This document shows, one piece after another, positions 48,817 through 56,498 of a stretch of DNA of 64,000 nucleotides; within the stretch, counting starts at the first letter, position 1; every line of letters begins with the position of its first letter. The translations under genes and the position numbers were made by a program. Under the pieces are notes generated by a model. That model was not told the origin of the DNA, did no database searches, and saw only the letters and a program-made list of their open reading frames with translations. The DNA is from Mycobacterium sp. MYCO198283 (GTDB lineage Bacteria; Actinomycetota; Actinomycetes; Mycobacteriales; Mycobacteriaceae). The DNA lies in NCBI RefSeq assembly GCF_021213805.1, contig NZ_JAJQJI010000006.1, positions 186,001-250,000 of the forward strand, given 5' to 3'.

Positions 48817-49402
48817 GGGGCCACGTTAGCCAGGGATTCGGCGTTGTCGTACCGCGTTCGCCCTAGGCTGACCGACCGCTGGGTACCAACCGTCGCGGTT
48901 CAACGTGGAACGCGTCGCATGCCCCACCCCATCACAACGACGTGACCGGCTGCGGACAGTCGTAGCGCCGGGGAAGTGGTGCGCGCAAGGCGTCCGGTCT
49001 CAGTGATGTTGTCACTCATTCGGTGCGAAATCGCCGAGTGTCTTGAGACGGTCACCGTCCCGGTTGTCTCAGTGAAGCTGTCATCTCCGTAGAGGCGACA
49101 GCGCTAGGCCATGCCCACGAGCATGACACACGCGGTTGGGCTGTCTGGTTCGCCCGTCGCCGCGTCGACGACGTGAAGCTCCTCGACTAAGAAGCGGTGG
49201 GTGTATCAGCTCGGCCCGCGTAGAGGGCCGGCAGTCAGCGCATTGCGCGGGGCCACAGGAGCGGGCTGCGCAGCAGGGGAGTCACGTCGGCGCAGCTGTG
49301 TCGCTCAGCGGCCTTAGCGTCGACGAGTTTGAGCCTCACCGATCAGTGAGGCCTGATTATCGCTATTTCTTAGGTCAGATTATCTGGCTCCTCCGAGGGC
49401 GC
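48817..49402. other. 586-base gene-free stretch with degenerate insertion-sequence-like ends
   Basis: I see no credible gene. The stretch contains direct copies of TCTCAGTGA-n-G-n-TGTCA, an inverted GTCT-TG-AGAC, and short AT-richer patches. A long frame can be drawn through part of it but has the wrong codon pattern and no ribosome-binding site. It probably marks past insertions and deletions between vapBC and mazEF. Confidence 0.5.
48998..49083 (+). repeat. pair of direct repeats, possible insertion-sequence end
   Basis: TCTCAGTGATGTTGTCA (48998-49014) and TCTCAGTGAAGCTGTCA (49067-49083) agree at 15 of 17 positions. Iterated TCTCA-type motifs are seen at the ends of IS21-family elements. 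No transposase gene is nearby. Confidence 0.45.
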
Positions 49403-49416
49403 GTTACATGTAACAT
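49403..49416 (+). promoter_or_regulatory. mazEF operator and leaderless promoter
   Basis: GTTACATGTAAC (49403-49414) is a perfect 12-base palindrome. It overlaps the -10 box TAACAT (49411-49416), which is six bases before the mazE ATG. Binding of MazE or MazEF here would block transcription. Confidence 0.65.
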
Positions 49417-49422
49417 AAGGGC

Positions 49423-49629
49423 ATGGCAGTGCGGGAACGCGTGGGCGAGTATCGCCGACGGATGCGGGAGCGAGGCCTGCGACCTCTGCAGATCTGGGTG
49501 CCCGATGTGCGAACCGAGACTTTTGCGGCCGAGGCTCACCGTCAGGCATCGTTGGTCGCACGGGCCGGCGCCAGTAGCGACGACCAAGAGTTCGTTGAGG
49601 CGATCTCGGCACCGTGGGACGAGGAGTGA
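49423..49629 (+). CDS. mazE: MazE-type antitoxin
   Basis: A 68-residue antitoxin with the pattern of mycobacterial MazE proteins: [39 protein letters not shown] organisation, then an acidic tail ([12 protein letters not shown]) that would fill the toxin's RNA-binding site. The message is leaderless. Its TGA overlaps the GTG of mazF (GTGA), so the pair is translationally coupled. This is the only toxin-antitoxin pair in the region that looks intact. Confidence 0.82.
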   Translation: MAVRERVGEYRRRMRERGLRPLQIWVPDVRTETFAAEAHRQASLVARAGASSDDQEFVEAISAPWDEE

Positions 49630-49958
49630 ACCGAGGGGAGATATGGACCGTAGCAGGAGGCGTCTATGCGGCGAAGCCGCGTCCAGCCCTTATCGTTCAG
49701 GATGACCTCTTTGATGCCACGAGTGCAGTGACTGTGGCACCGATGACCAGCATTCTGTTGGATGCACCTTTGATGCGCATTCGGGTTGCCGGCGGAGAGG
49801 GCCTGCTATCCGGACTTGACCACGATAGTGACGTGATGATCGACAAGCTCACTACCGTCAGAAAGTCGAACGTCCAGGCCCGGATTGGCCGGCTGACTGC
49901 CGAGCAAATGGTCGAGGTTGAGCGGGCGATGATGGCATTCCTCGGGCTTGCCCGATAG
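49626..49958 (+). CDS. mazF: MazF-type mRNA endonuclease toxin
   Basis: A 110-residue PemK/MazF toxin. The N-terminal [10 protein letters not shown], the substrate-loop [11 protein letters not shown] with the catalytic Arg, and the later [21 protein letters not shown] with a Thr are all present. MazF cuts mRNA or tRNA at short motifs; which motif cannot be read here. The length is normal and the frame unbroken, in contrast to doc and vapC nearby. It starts on a GTG overlapping the antitoxin stop. Confidence 0.85.
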   Translation: MNRGEIWTVAGGVYAAKPRPALIVQDDLFDATSAVTVAPMTSILLDAPLMRIRVAGGEGLLSGLDHDSDVMIDKLTTVRKSNVQARIGRLTAEQMVEVERAMMAFLGLAR

Positions 49959-49989
49959 CAGCAGGAAGAGTGTCCGTTCCTAGTCAGTT

Positions 49990-50029
49990 TGGCGGTTCGC
50001 TGCAGGGAACCGCCAGTTTGAATGAGACG
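49990..50029. repeat. solo IS21-like end motif with an adjacent 9-bp hairpin
   Basis: TGGCGGTTC (49990-49998) and GAACCGCCA (50007-50015) are perfect arms around an 8-base loop. On the minus strand GTCTCA-N7-TGGCGG spans 50028-50010, pointing away from the neighbouring plus-strand copy at 50044. The stretch from 49959 to 50324 has no gene. Confidence 0.5.
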
Positions 50030-50324
50030 CAATCGTGTGGGTCTGTCTCATCTGAGTTGGCGGTTGTGATCGGCGGTCTTGAGTGCCCGGCGTTCCGCCC
50101 GTGGGCGACTCGTGGGCGCGGAGCAATTCGAGACAAGATATTAGACGAACCGGCCTGGGCTTTTGCGGTGGGGGAGCGGCGTGTTTGAGGCGTCTCGTTT
50201 CTCTAGATCTGAGACTGGTCTAATGAAGTCGTCAGAGCTTGTGCGCAGCGAGGCGCGTCCGACCGTCATCAATCTCGGTCGGCAACCCAGAACCGAAGGC
50301 CAGATCCGTGGGCGCGTGGATGGT

Positions 50325-50882
50325 TCAGTTCGGCGTGGGTGGGGTGAACCAGCGTCCGGCGAGAGTGTCCAAGACCGCGCGTTCCTGCTCTTCCCCGAGG
50401 GGGTGCATCAGCAAGCCTTCGATGGTGAACACACCGATCATGACCTCGGCGTCCAGAACCTCTTCGGGAGCGCCGGCGTTCTGCAATTCCCATCGGTAAA
50501 TGCTTCCGGTGAGCAGGTGGAAGTTGTCGTGCCATTGGGCGATTGCCGGTGACTGTTCGGCGCGGGCGTGCACGGCGCTGACCAGCCGGCTCATCTGCTG
50601 CAGTTGGCGCACCACCCACAGCAGTCGCGCGGTGATGGGCTCGTGGGCCACCGCTTCGTACTGTGACCACACGTCGGTCATCACGTCGTCGAGCACCCCG
50701 ATGAGCACGGCGTCCTTGTCGGCGAAGTACCAGTACACGGTATTGGCCGCCACGCCGGCCGCTGCGGCGAGACGAGACATCGACGTGGCGTCATACCCGT
50801 CCTCGACGAACAGCGCGCGTGCCGCGGCGAGGATCTCGCCGCGTTTCTCCTCCGGCGCCTGGGGTCGTCGGTTGCGCGGCAT
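50325..50882 (-). CDS. TetR-family regulator of the monooxygenase operon
   Basis: A 185-residue TetR protein: helix-turn-helix AARALFVEDGYDATSMSRLAAAAGVAANTVYWYFADKDAV, followed by a helical ligand domain ending GRWFTPPTPN. It is divergent from the hydrolase-monooxygenase-SDR operon, 93 bases away, with a perfect palindrome between. Derepression by a lipid or ketone-like ligand would fit the enzymes, but the ligand is not known. Confidence 0.87.
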   Translation of the reverse strand: MPRNRRPQAPEEKRGEILAAARALFVEDGYDATSMSRLAAAAGVAANTVYWYFADKDAVLIGVLDDVMTDVWSQYEAVAHEPITARLLWVVRQLQQMSRLVSAVHARAEQSPAIAQWHDNFHLLTGSIYRWELQNAGAPEEVLDAEVMIGVFTIEGLLMHPLGEEQERAVLDTLAGRWFTPPTPN

Positions 50883-50911
50883 GGCCTCAGCTTAGAACAC
50901 TGTGTTGATCG

Positions 50912-50942
50912 ACGTTCAAGATACTGGTAGCTTCTTGAACGT
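50912..50942. promoter_or_regulatory. perfect 10-bp inverted repeat, TetR operator
   Basis: ACGTTCAAGA (50912-50921) and TCTTGAACGT (50933-50942) are exact inverted copies, 11 bases apart, between the divergent TetR and hydrolase genes. A partial third half site (ATCAAGAAC) follows. Confidence 0.75.
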
Positions 50943-50975
50943 AAATCAAGAACTGAGCGTACGACAGGGAGAGTC

Positions 50976-51905
50976 ATGACTGAGCACACCTATGTCCGGA
51001 CCGACGTCACGTTCTTGTCCGGGGGCACGACGTGCGCGGCGTGGCTCTACCGCCCCGACGGGGTGACCAATCCGCCCATCGTCGTTTTGGCCCATGGGTT
51101 CGCGGCGTTTCGCGAGTTGCGCCTGGATGCCTACGCCGCCCGGTTCGCCCAAGCGGGGTACGCGGCGCTGGTGTTCGACTACCGGCACTGGGGTGCCAGC
51201 GACGGTGAACCCCGCCGCATCCTGGACATCGCCAAGCAACAGGCCGACTGGCGGGCCGCCGTCGCTTACGCCCGAAGCCTCGACGGCGTCGACACCAGCC
51301 GGGTGGTGGGGTGGGGGTCGTCGTTCGGCGGTGGCCACGTCCTCACGTTGGCCGCCCGCGACAACGCGTTCACCGCCGCGATCGTGCAGGTGCCCCACGT
51401 CTCCGGCCCCGCCTCAGCGTTCTCCCAATCCCCAAAGTTGGTCGCGCGTCTGGTCGCCGCCGGGCTACGCGATCAGGTCGGCGCCTGGCTGGGGCGCGAA
51501 CCGTACCGAGTCACCTCCATCGGCCGGCCTGGTGATTTCGCGATGATGACCTCACCGGGGGCCTATGAACTGGTCGAGGAGATGGCCGGCGGCGAAGCGG
51601 CCGAGCACAAGCGCGCACAGCTCGAGGCCGAAAACGACGTCGCCGCCCGCATCGCCCTGCGCGTGCCGACGTATTCACCCGGACGACACGCCACCAAGAT
51701 CACCGCACCGACGTTGGTGCAACTGGCCACCAAGGACGACGTCACCCCGTATGCGAAGGCACGAAAAATCGTCGCCCGCATCCCCCACGGAGAGGTGAAG
51801 TCCTACGACATCTCCCACTTCGAACCGTATTTGGATCCGCACTTCGAGCAAATCGTCACCGACCAGATCGACTTCCTGAACCGCCACGTCGGAGCCAGCC
51901 GATGA
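50976..51905 (+). CDS. alpha/beta hydrolase (lipase/esterase-like)
   Basis: A 309-residue hydrolase: oxyanion segment LAHGFAAFRE, nucleophile elbow GWGSSFGGG, acid in LVQLATKDDVTPY and histidine in YDISHFEPYLD. It is the first gene of a three-gene operon whose next gene overlaps it by ATGA. In M. tuberculosis the mymA operon likewise joins an esterase (LipR), a Baeyer-Villiger-type monooxygenase (MymA) and an SDR (SadH). By analogy this enzyme could hydrolyse the ester made by the monooxygenase. Confidence 0.83.
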   Translation: MTEHTYVRTDVTFLSGGTTCAAWLYRPDGVTNPPIVVLAHGFAAFRELRLDAYAARFAQAGYAALVFDYRHWGASDGEPRRILDIAKQQADWRAAVAYARSLDGVDTSRVVGWGSSFGGGHVLTLAARDNAFTAAIVQVPHVSGPASAFSQSPKLVARLVAAGLRDQVGAWLGREPYRVTSIGRPGDFAMMTSPGAYELVEEMAGGEAAEHKRAQLEAENDVAARIALRVPTYSPGRHATKITAPTLVQLATKDDVTPYAKARKIVARIPHGEVKSYDISHFEPYLDPHFEQIVTDQIDFLNRHVGASR

Positions 51906-53440
51906 CGACACCACCCACCACGCCACCGGCCACCCCGTCACCGGCCGCACCTACCCCGTCGCTACCGCCAGCCGTGCACACCCTGATCGTGGGGGCGGGA
52001 TTCGCCGGGATGGCCGCCGCGGCAGCGGTGCTCCGTGCAGACCCCCGAGCCGACGTGCTGATCATCGAGCGGGCCGAGGAGGTCGGCGGCACGTGGCGCG
52101 ACAACACCTACCCCGGATGTGCGTGTGACGTGCCGACGTCGCTGTACTCGTTCTCCTTCGCCCCCAGCGCGGACTGGAGTCACACGTTCGCCCGCCAACC
52201 CGAAATCCACCGCTACCTCACCTCGGTGGCAGACCAGACCGGGCTGCGCCGCCACCTGATCACCGGATGTGAGTTGCTCGGCGCATCCTGGAACGACGAC
52301 GAGCAGCACTGGCAGGTCAGCACCTCGTTGGGCGCGTTGACCGCGACGGTGCTGGTGGCGGCGACCGGAGCGCTGTCCACCCCCAAACTGCCCGACGTAC
52401 CAGGACTCGATGACTTCGGGGGCACGGTGTTTCACTCCGCCACCTGGAATCACGACCACGACCTGACCGGGGAGCGGGTCGCGGTGATCGGTACCGGAGC
52501 GTCGGCAGTGCAGTTCGTGCCCGAGATCGCCGACCGCACCGCTCATCTGACGGTGTTCCAAAGGACACCGGCGTGGGTGATGCCCCGCCTGGACCGCACC
52601 CTGGGCCGCGTCGAAAAGGCCTTGTACCGCCGAATCCCACTGGTGCAGAGGGCGGTCCGCGCCCTGGTGTACGGCTACCGCGAAATCTACCTCGCGGCGT
52701 TGGCGCACCTGACCTGGCTGCTGCCGCTGGTCCAGCTCGTCGCCAAAGGTCTCTTGCGCCGACAGGTCCCCGACCCGACACTACGCAAGGCACTGACCCC
52801 GGACTTCACCATCGGCTGCAAGCGCATCCTGCTCACCAACGACTGGCTACCCACCCTGTCCCGCGCCGACGTGGACGTGGTCACCAGCGCCCTAACCGAG
52901 GTCACCCCGACCGGTGTCATCGACGGCGCCGGCACCCACCACGAGGTGGACACCATCATCTTCGCCACCGGGTTCACCCCGACCGAGCCGCCGGTGGCGC
53001 ACCTGCTGACCGGCACCGGCGGCGACACCCTGGCCGCGCACTGGGCGGGCAGCCCGAGTGCACACCTGGGTATGACGGTGGCAGGTTTTCCGAACCTGTT
53101 CCTGATGTACGGGCCCAACACCAACCTGGGCCACAGCTCGATCGTGTACATGCTCGAATCCCAGGCCGCCTACCTCGCCGCCGCCCTGGCCACCATGCGC
53201 GCCGAGGGTCTGGCCTCGGTCGACGTCCGTCCCGAGGCCCAAGCGGCCTATAACGCGTGGGTCGACGACGCCTTGGAGGGAACCGTGTGGAACTCCGGGG
53301 GATGCTCCAGCTGGTATCTGGACTCCCGCGGCCGCAACTCGGTGATGTGGCCGACCTTCACCTTCAAGTTCCGCTCGCGGACCAAGACCTTCGACCTGGC
53401 CAACTACCGCACCCGCACAACGCGGCAGACCGCGTCCTGA
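51902..53440 (+). CDS. flavin-dependent (Baeyer-Villiger-type) monooxygenase
   Basis: A 512-residue FAD/NADPH monooxygenase. After a Pro/Thr-rich N-terminal tail of about 24 residues comes the FAD fold LIVGAGFAGMAAAAAVL, then GGTWRDNTYPGCACDVPT, the fingerprint FGGTVFHSATWNHD (form FxGxxxHxxxW) and the NADPH fold VAVIGTGASAVQ. The ending SRTKTFDLANY is typical of the MymA/EthA-like branch. It inserts oxygen beside a ketone to form an ester, or oxidises sulfur or nitrogen. It overlaps the hydrolase by four bases. Confidence 0.88.
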   Translation: MTTPPTTPPATPSPAAPTPSLPPAVHTLIVGAGFAGMAAAAAVLRADPRADVLIIERAEEVGGTWRDNTYPGCACDVPTSLYSFSFAPSADWSHTFARQPEIHRYLTSVADQTGLRRHLITGCELLGASWNDDEQHWQVSTSLGALTATVLVAATGALSTPKLPDVPGLDDFGGTVFHSATWNHDHDLTGERVAVIGTGASAVQFVPEIADRTAHLTVFQRTPAWVMPRLDRTLGRVEKALYRRIPLVQRAVRALVYGYREIYLAALAHLTWLLPLVQLVAKGLLRRQVPDPTLRKALTPDFTIGCKRILLTNDWLPTLSRADVDVVTSALTEVTPTGVIDGAGTHHEVDTIIFATGFTPTEPPVAHLLTGTGGDTLAAHWAGSPSAHLGMTVAGFPNLFLMYGPNTNLGHSSIVYMLESQAAYLAAALATMRAEGLASVDVRPEAQAAYNAWVDDALEGTVWNSGGCSSWYLDSRGRNSVMWPTFTFKFRSRTKTFDLANYRTRTTRQTAS

Positions 53441-53474
53441 CACCCCGACCCCGCTTCGTCAGAAAGGCTTTCCC

Positions 53475-54266
53475 ATGACCGACCCACGACGGGCCGCACT
53501 GATCACCGGCGCCTCTGCCGGCATCGGCGCCGCATTCGCCCGCCACCTCGCCGCCCAGGGCTACGACGTCCTGCTCGTCGCGCGCCGCGCCGACCGCCTC
53601 GAACAACTCGCCGCCGAACTCCAGCAGGCGCACGGCGGGCGCGCCGAGGTCCTCGCCGCCGACCTCACCGACCCCACCACACCTGCGGCGATCGTCGACC
53701 ACGCCGCTCACGTCGACATGCCCGTCGACGTGCTGATCAACAACGCCGGCCTGTCGGCGAGCAAGAAGTTCTCGCAGAACCCGTGGGAATCGGTGGCCGG
53801 CGAGATCCAGCTGATGGTCACCGCGACAACCGAACTGGCGCACCGGGTGATCCCGGACATGAAGCAACGGGGTTGGGGGCGCATCGTCAACCTGTCCTCC
53901 CTGGCCGCGATGGGTCCGCCCGGAGAAGGGCTGCTCTACACCGGCATCAAGGCCTACGTGCTCCACATGTCCCAATCCCTGGACATGGAACTCAAACCCC
54001 ACGGCGTCCACGTCACCGCACTATGCCCCGGCTTCACCCACAGCGAGTTCCACGACGTGATGGACGCCCGCGACGCCGCCGACCGCCTCCCCGGCCTGCT
54101 CTGGCAGAACCCGGAAGACGTCGTGCGCGAAGGCTATGAGGCGGTCATGGCCGGCAAACCCATCTGCATCCCCGGCACGGTGAACAAACTCACCGCCGCC
54201 GCCGTACGCCCACTGCCGCAACGCCTCCAATACATCCTAGGCCGCAACCTCAACCCCTTCAAATAA
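53475..54266 (+). CDS. short-chain dehydrogenase (SadH-like)
   Basis: A 263-residue classical SDR: cofactor loop TGASAGIG, NNAGLS, catalytic Ser in VNLSSLAAMG and YTGIK (Tyr-xxx-Lys). The C-terminal region holds QNPEDVVREGYEAVMAGK, as in fatty-acid-related SDRs. AGAAAGG lies before the ATG, 34 bases after the monooxygenase stop. It probably oxidises an alcohol to the ketone used by the monooxygenase, completing an oxidation-hydrolysis route on a hydrophobic substrate. Confidence 0.86.
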   Translation: MTDPRRAALITGASAGIGAAFARHLAAQGYDVLLVARRADRLEQLAAELQQAHGGRAEVLAADLTDPTTPAAIVDHAAHVDMPVDVLINNAGLSASKKFSQNPWESVAGEIQLMVTATTELAHRVIPDMKQRGWGRIVNLSSLAAMGPPGEGLLYTGIKAYVLHMSQSLDMELKPHGVHVTALCPGFTHSEFHDVMDARDAADRLPGLLWQNPEDVVREGYEAVMAGKPICIPGTVNKLTAAAVRPLPQRLQYILGRNLNPFK

Positions 54267-54342
54267 CGCGGCAACACCCCCAGCACGAGAAGACGCATTC
54301 CAATCTCCACAGCGAATGATCGTCACGGCGAAGGAGGGAACG

Positions 54343-54684
54343 GTGTCCATCAGCAAAGCGACAACGTGGACGGCGTCTGATGATCACGCCTTGGCCTGGG
54401 CGCTCACCGCCGCGGTTCGCCCGCATCTCAGCCGGATCGAGCGCGATCGCATTCATGTCTCCATCGGCGTGGACGAGACGTTCTCCGCCATCGGTGAGCT
54501 GATCACCGCGATCGTGCGCAACCACGTCCCTCTCGAACACGACCTGATGGCTGACATCGCCACCTGGCTGGACTGCTACCGCGGGCAAGCCGACGAGCCG
54601 CGGCTGAGGAACCTCCTCGCAAAAATCAAAAGTTCTCCGCTGCAACAGATGACGTCCTCCAAACAACGATCAGTATCCGGGTAG
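54343..54684 (+). CDS. hypothetical protein
   Basis: A 113-residue protein with a helical composition: DDHALAWALTAAVRPHLSRIERDRIHVSIGVDETFSAI is its most regular part, and the C-terminal 25 residues are basic and polar. I do not recognise a family. The GTG at 54343 is chosen because AAGGAGG lies seven bases upstream; the ATG at 54316 has no such site. It follows the SDR by 76 bases and may belong to the same transcript. Confidence 0.6.
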   Translation: MSISKATTWTASDDHALAWALTAAVRPHLSRIERDRIHVSIGVDETFSAIGELITAIVRNHVPLEHDLMADIATWLDCYRGQADEPRLRNLLAKIKSSPLQQMTSSKQRSVSG

Positions 54685-54780
54685 TCGACGAGCGCACGGC
54701 ACCAGAGACGCTCAAAAGCGACCGGCTGACACGGCGTCTCCCGTGTCAGCGGGCATGGCTAACTTGACCATGATGACCCC

Positions 54781-55444
54781 GTGACCCGCGCCCCAACCTG
54801 CTGATCTCGACACCGTTCGCGAGTCGTATAACCGTGTGGCTGACAAGTACGTCGAGATGGTCACCACCACGGGTATCGGCGATATCCGCACCCACCTTTG
54901 GCTGAAGGCGGCCATGGACGCGTTCGCGAGCACCGTCGCGCCGATCGGCCCTGTCCTCGATGTCGGATGCGGACCGGGCACGGTGACGGCCTACCTCGCC
55001 GCGCGCGGGATCGAGGCCTCCGGGGTCGACCTCTCACCACGCATGATTGACCACGCCCGGCGCCTGCATCCCCAGTGCACGTTCACCGTCGGCTCGGCCA
55101 CCGACCTCGACCTCCGACCCGCATCGCTGGGCGGAGTCCTGGGCTGGTGGTCTTTGTTCAACCTGCCGCGCGACATCCTCCCTGCGGTTTTAGCCTCCTA
55201 CGCCGCGGCGCTGCGCCCTGGCGGGCAGTTGATCATTGCCACCCACGCCGGTGACCACGACGTCGAGCGCACCGAGGCCTACAACGGGGTGCCGGTGAAG
55301 TGGACGACCTACCAGTGGCAACCAGAACAGCTTATCGCCCTGGTGCAACGGGCGGGGCTGCGGCCCGTGGCCGACCTGCGCCTGCCCGCCGATCAGACCA
55401 GTGGACCCGCGGCCGTCCTTATCGCACAACAAGACAATGCGTAG
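54781..55444 (+). pseudogene. class I SAM-dependent methyltransferase with an N-terminal frameshift
   Basis: The body from 54797 on is a normal methyltransferase: DLDTVRESYNRVADKY, motif I VLDVGCGPGTVTAYLAARG, DLSPRMIDHAR, then LGGVLGWWSLFN. Upstream, the body frame has no start before a stop at 54782-54784. The GTG at 54781 opens a frame (VTRA) that joins the body if one base is removed from the C4 run 54791-54794. The length is 3n+1, as expected. If unrepaired, translation could begin only at the GTG 54836, losing about 18 conserved residues but keeping the SAM site. Confidence 0.7.
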
Positions 55445-55550
55445 TGCGCACGACCTTCGGGTCAGCCGAGACAGATCGCAGCGTCTACATCTTCTAGAAA
55501 CGAGACACGATTGACGGCGTGGGCCGGGGGGTCGGTGTTGGGGTGATGAG

Positions 55551-55923
55551 CTATCGCTGTTCGTCTGCCTCGGCCGCGCGGGAGTCGGCTTCGGCAGCGG
55601 ATCGATCTGCGGCAGCAGCCCGTCGGTGGTGTTGGGCGGCGGCATGATGCTCGCCAGGATCACCGACGCCTGCCAGTGCCGCCTCGTCGTGGACCCGTGC
55701 GGCGCGTTCGTGCACCTGGGCCGACCGGTCGTGACGCTCAGCGGCGCTGTGGTGGGCGTCGGCGGCGCGGTCACGGGCTTCCTCGACGCGTTGAGCTGCC
55801 AGCTGCACGTCATCGTCGGTGACGGGTTGCCCGCTCGCCAGCGCGGAGTAGCGGTCGACCAGCTCGCTAGCGCCGATCTGAGATCGAGCTATCGGACGGC
55901 GGACGGCGACGTGCAGCTGCCAT
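55551..55923 (-). pseudogene. Ala/Glu/His-rich helical protein, probably frameshifted
   Basis: An excellent ribosome-binding site (AAGGAGG) and ATG at 55923 begin a frame that stops after 18 codons. A one-base shift joins it to a long frame reading ASELVDRYSALASGQPVTDD, then Ala/Glu/Arg/His-rich heptads (AAERHDRSAQVHERAARVHD) to the TAG at 55551. Repeats like these form a long amphipathic helix and recur in mycobacterial proteins of unknown role. The length is 3n+1, consistent with one extra base. The gene lies just inside the right-hand IS21-like end. Confidence 0.55.
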
Positions 55924-55976
55924 CCCGACCTCCTTCGGTCATCGCAACTGAGACTGCGACCGGGGTACGACATTAA

Positions 55977-56055
55977 CCGCCAGATCAACTGAGATACGAA
56001 CGACACACCGAAAACCGCCAGGTCAAATGCGAAATCCGCCAGATATATTGAGACA
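55977..56055 (-). repeat. three iterated IS21-like terminal motifs
   Basis: On the minus strand TGTCTCA-N7-TGGCGG (56055-56036) is followed by TTTCGCA-N7-TGGCGG (about 56033-56015) and TATCTCA-N7-TGGCGG (55996-55977). Constant spacing within each copy suggests binding sites for a transposase. Confidence 0.65.
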
Positions 56056-56498
56056 GGACAAAGAGGCGCGAGAAGTGTTGAACCGCAGTGCAATACCACG
56101 CCCCCGTTACTTGACATAATGTCGCTTATCGGTAGAACGTCGAAGAGCGAACGGCTTCGACTGCGTAACAGTCTGGTCGACACCCGATTGAACAACGGTC
56201 GCGTTCCACCTCCCGACGGAGTTGCACGAGGGCTACGTCGGAAGCACAGGATCGAGCCGCGCGTCGACGACACACTCCACTTCGCTCGCACCCGTCGGCG
56301 TCGACGCACGAGCCTGGTCTTCGTCTGCGCAACTATGCCCCTCCCCGCCGGCGCGCCCGCGATACGTCACAGTGACGAATTGCGCGCGACACACGCTTTC
56401 CACGCAGCGCTGCCTAGGAGTACTGCACCCAGTCTGACTGCTCCGCAACGGATTAGCCTTCGAATTCTCGACGCCATGACGAGGAGAAGGGATCGAAC
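56056..56498. other. 443-base stretch without a gene
   Basis: No credible gene is seen. GACATAATGTC (around 56114) is a short perfect palindrome preceded by TT, and a TTGACA overlaps it; it may be promoter-related. Near the end, GGAGAAGGGA serves the aldo/keto reductase start. Base composition is less GC-rich than in the flanking genes. Confidence 0.45.

Larger units (their letters stand above)
50044..56055. mobile_element. candidate 6-kb transposon-like unit bounded by IS21-like inverted ends
   Basis: The left edge reads TGTCTCA-N7-TGGCGG from 50044 rightwards, and the right edge reads the same motif from 56055 leftwards on the minus strand. The right end holds three iterations (56055-56036, 56027-56015 and 55996-55977), as do IS21-family ends. 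Thirteen of the 20 terminal bases agree between edges. Inside are a TetR gene, a hydrolase-monooxygenase-SDR operon, a small gene, a broken methyltransferase gene and a broken Ala/Glu-rich gene, but no istA/istB. No target duplication is evident (GGGTC left, GGACA right). It may be old, or be mobilised by an element elsewhere. Confidence 0.4.

Noticed and set aside
49136..49705. A 189-codon frame across the mazE region
   Set aside because: Codon use is unlike the genes, it has no ribosome-binding site, and it overlaps mazEF in another frame.
54316..54342. ATG 54316 as the start of the 113-residue gene
   Set aside because: It has no ribosome-binding site, whereas the GTG at 54343 has AAGGAGG at ideal spacing.
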